DNA of 64,000 bases from Lepas anatifera (taxonomy: Eukaryota; Arthropoda; Thecostraca; Lepadidae). The notes beneath the pieces are model-generated. The model had not been told where the DNA came from. It saw only the letters and a program-made list of their open reading frames with translations, and searched no databases. The DNA lies in contig JAOTON010002237.1 of the NCBI GenBank assembly GCA_034440635.1, positions 248,001 to 312,000 on the forward strand. Direction: 5' to 3'. Shown one piece after another: positions 63,396 to 64,000 of this stretch. Positions within the stretch are counted from its first letter, which is position 1. Every line of letters starts with the position of its first letter. A program made the position numbers and the translations under genes.

Positions 63396-63498
63396 TCGGA
63401 GCCGACCATTCTGCCCGGAGCCGGAGCCGGAGCCGCCGAAACACTTTTGATCGGAGCCGGAGCCGGAGCCGGAGCCGTCAGAAAGGGTCCGGCTCCGG
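63356..63498. repeat. GGAGCC hexanucleotide satellite
   Basis: GGAGCC repeats (as GGAGCCGGAGCC), interrupted by short unique pieces and ending in the inverse orientation (GGCTCC). Encodes only Glu-Pro or Gly-Ser runs. Confidence 0.93.
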
Positions 63499-63743
63499 CT
63501 CCCAAAGAGCTCTAAAATTACCAAAAATCAAAAGTGAAATGGTCACATTTTACCTCGTGAGATGCCGCATGGAAACACCTTTATTCACCTGAAATATTAC
63601 ATTTTCTCAATATGTTATGTATATCGAGATTAATGCAATATTGCAACTAGGGTGTTCCGTAGACGGTCTCACTCTCGGGCAGGTAATGCGCCCCGGCCAT
63701 TTAGCATGGGCAGAAATTGGCAACAAATGAAAGTATTAGCAGA

Positions 63744-63868
63744 CACTGGCGGATCCATGAGGAGGGAGCAAAAAAAGGCAGTTGCCCCCCAAACTGCCCA
63801 ATTTTTGGCGATTTAAACCATATGTTTTTCACGATTTACCCGATACCGTCGGCCTGCATCCGCCCCTG
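63744..63868. mobile_element. hAT-like MITE, short copy
   Basis: Ends CACTGGCGGATCCATG and GCATCCGCCCCTG are inverted. The flanks TTAGCAGA and TTGACAGA agree at six of eight bases, so the duplication is imperfect. Confidence 0.55.
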
Positions 63869-64000
63869 TTGACAGACGCAGGGGATGCCATTCCGGTCAT
63901 GCCCCCCAAAGCCCTGGAAGGGGGCAGACTATCTTTGGCCCCCCAAAGGCCGAAGAAATTGTTTGAAAAAGGTGTTTACACTAGGTCTGTCGAGCAATAA

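Noticed and set aside
63282..63592. Glu-Pro or Gly-Ser repeat proteins on either strand
   Set aside because: They are the GGAGCC satellite and a TTAA-family end.

Overview
This is eukaryotic genomic DNA from an animal. It carries one large, intron-rich gene embedded in repeat-dense sequence. The gene reads as an arthropod-style DOCK-B Rac/Rap guanine nucleotide exchange factor (DOCK3/DOCK4 type; sponge, spg, in Drosophila). Its exons are GC-rich and its introns are AT-richer and full of short DNA transposons and minisatellites. An arthropod, perhaps a crustacean, would fit, but that is inference and no species is assigned.

1-7.8 kb has no recognisable gene. It holds a degenerate CTGAGACT-type array split by a TTAA-flanked element (1165-2198), a CpG-dense stretch (about 3560-4260), and a 26-bp minisatellite interrupted by a 2.58-kb terminal-inverted-repeat transposon (4988-7568) that carries a decayed THAP zinc finger.

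7.8-35.3 kb is the DOCK-B gene on the + strand. I resolve 31 exons with GT-AG introns and continuous phase, covering about 1880 residues to the stop codon. The first ~150 residues (SH3 and start codon) are not visible and probably lie upstream of the window. DHR-1 (membrane lipid binding), the armadillo-like middle, the catalytic DHR-2 and a proline-rich tail are all present. One exon lacks a single base in a G-run, which would break the reading frame. Several splice sites sit in or next to minisatellites.

35.3-52.2 kb has no confirmed gene. It contains a long foldback (36460-36677), a possible promoter plus 5' non-coding exon (37.9-38.06 kb), minisatellites, TTAA-flanked elements, tRNA-derived SINEs, and a 5.4-kb TIR element (44519-49941) with other elements nested in it.

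52.27-57.20 kb is a complete Ty3/gypsy-type LTR retrotransposon. It has unusually short (133 bp) LTRs that look identical, a 5-bp target duplication and one uninterrupted gag-pol frame, so the insertion is young.

57.2-64 kb is again repeats: a TTAA-family element, hAT-like MITEs, a degenerate tandem array and a GGAGCC satellite. The main themes are one conserved cytoskeletal regulator gene and at least five families of non-autonomous transposons, several of which appear undescribed.
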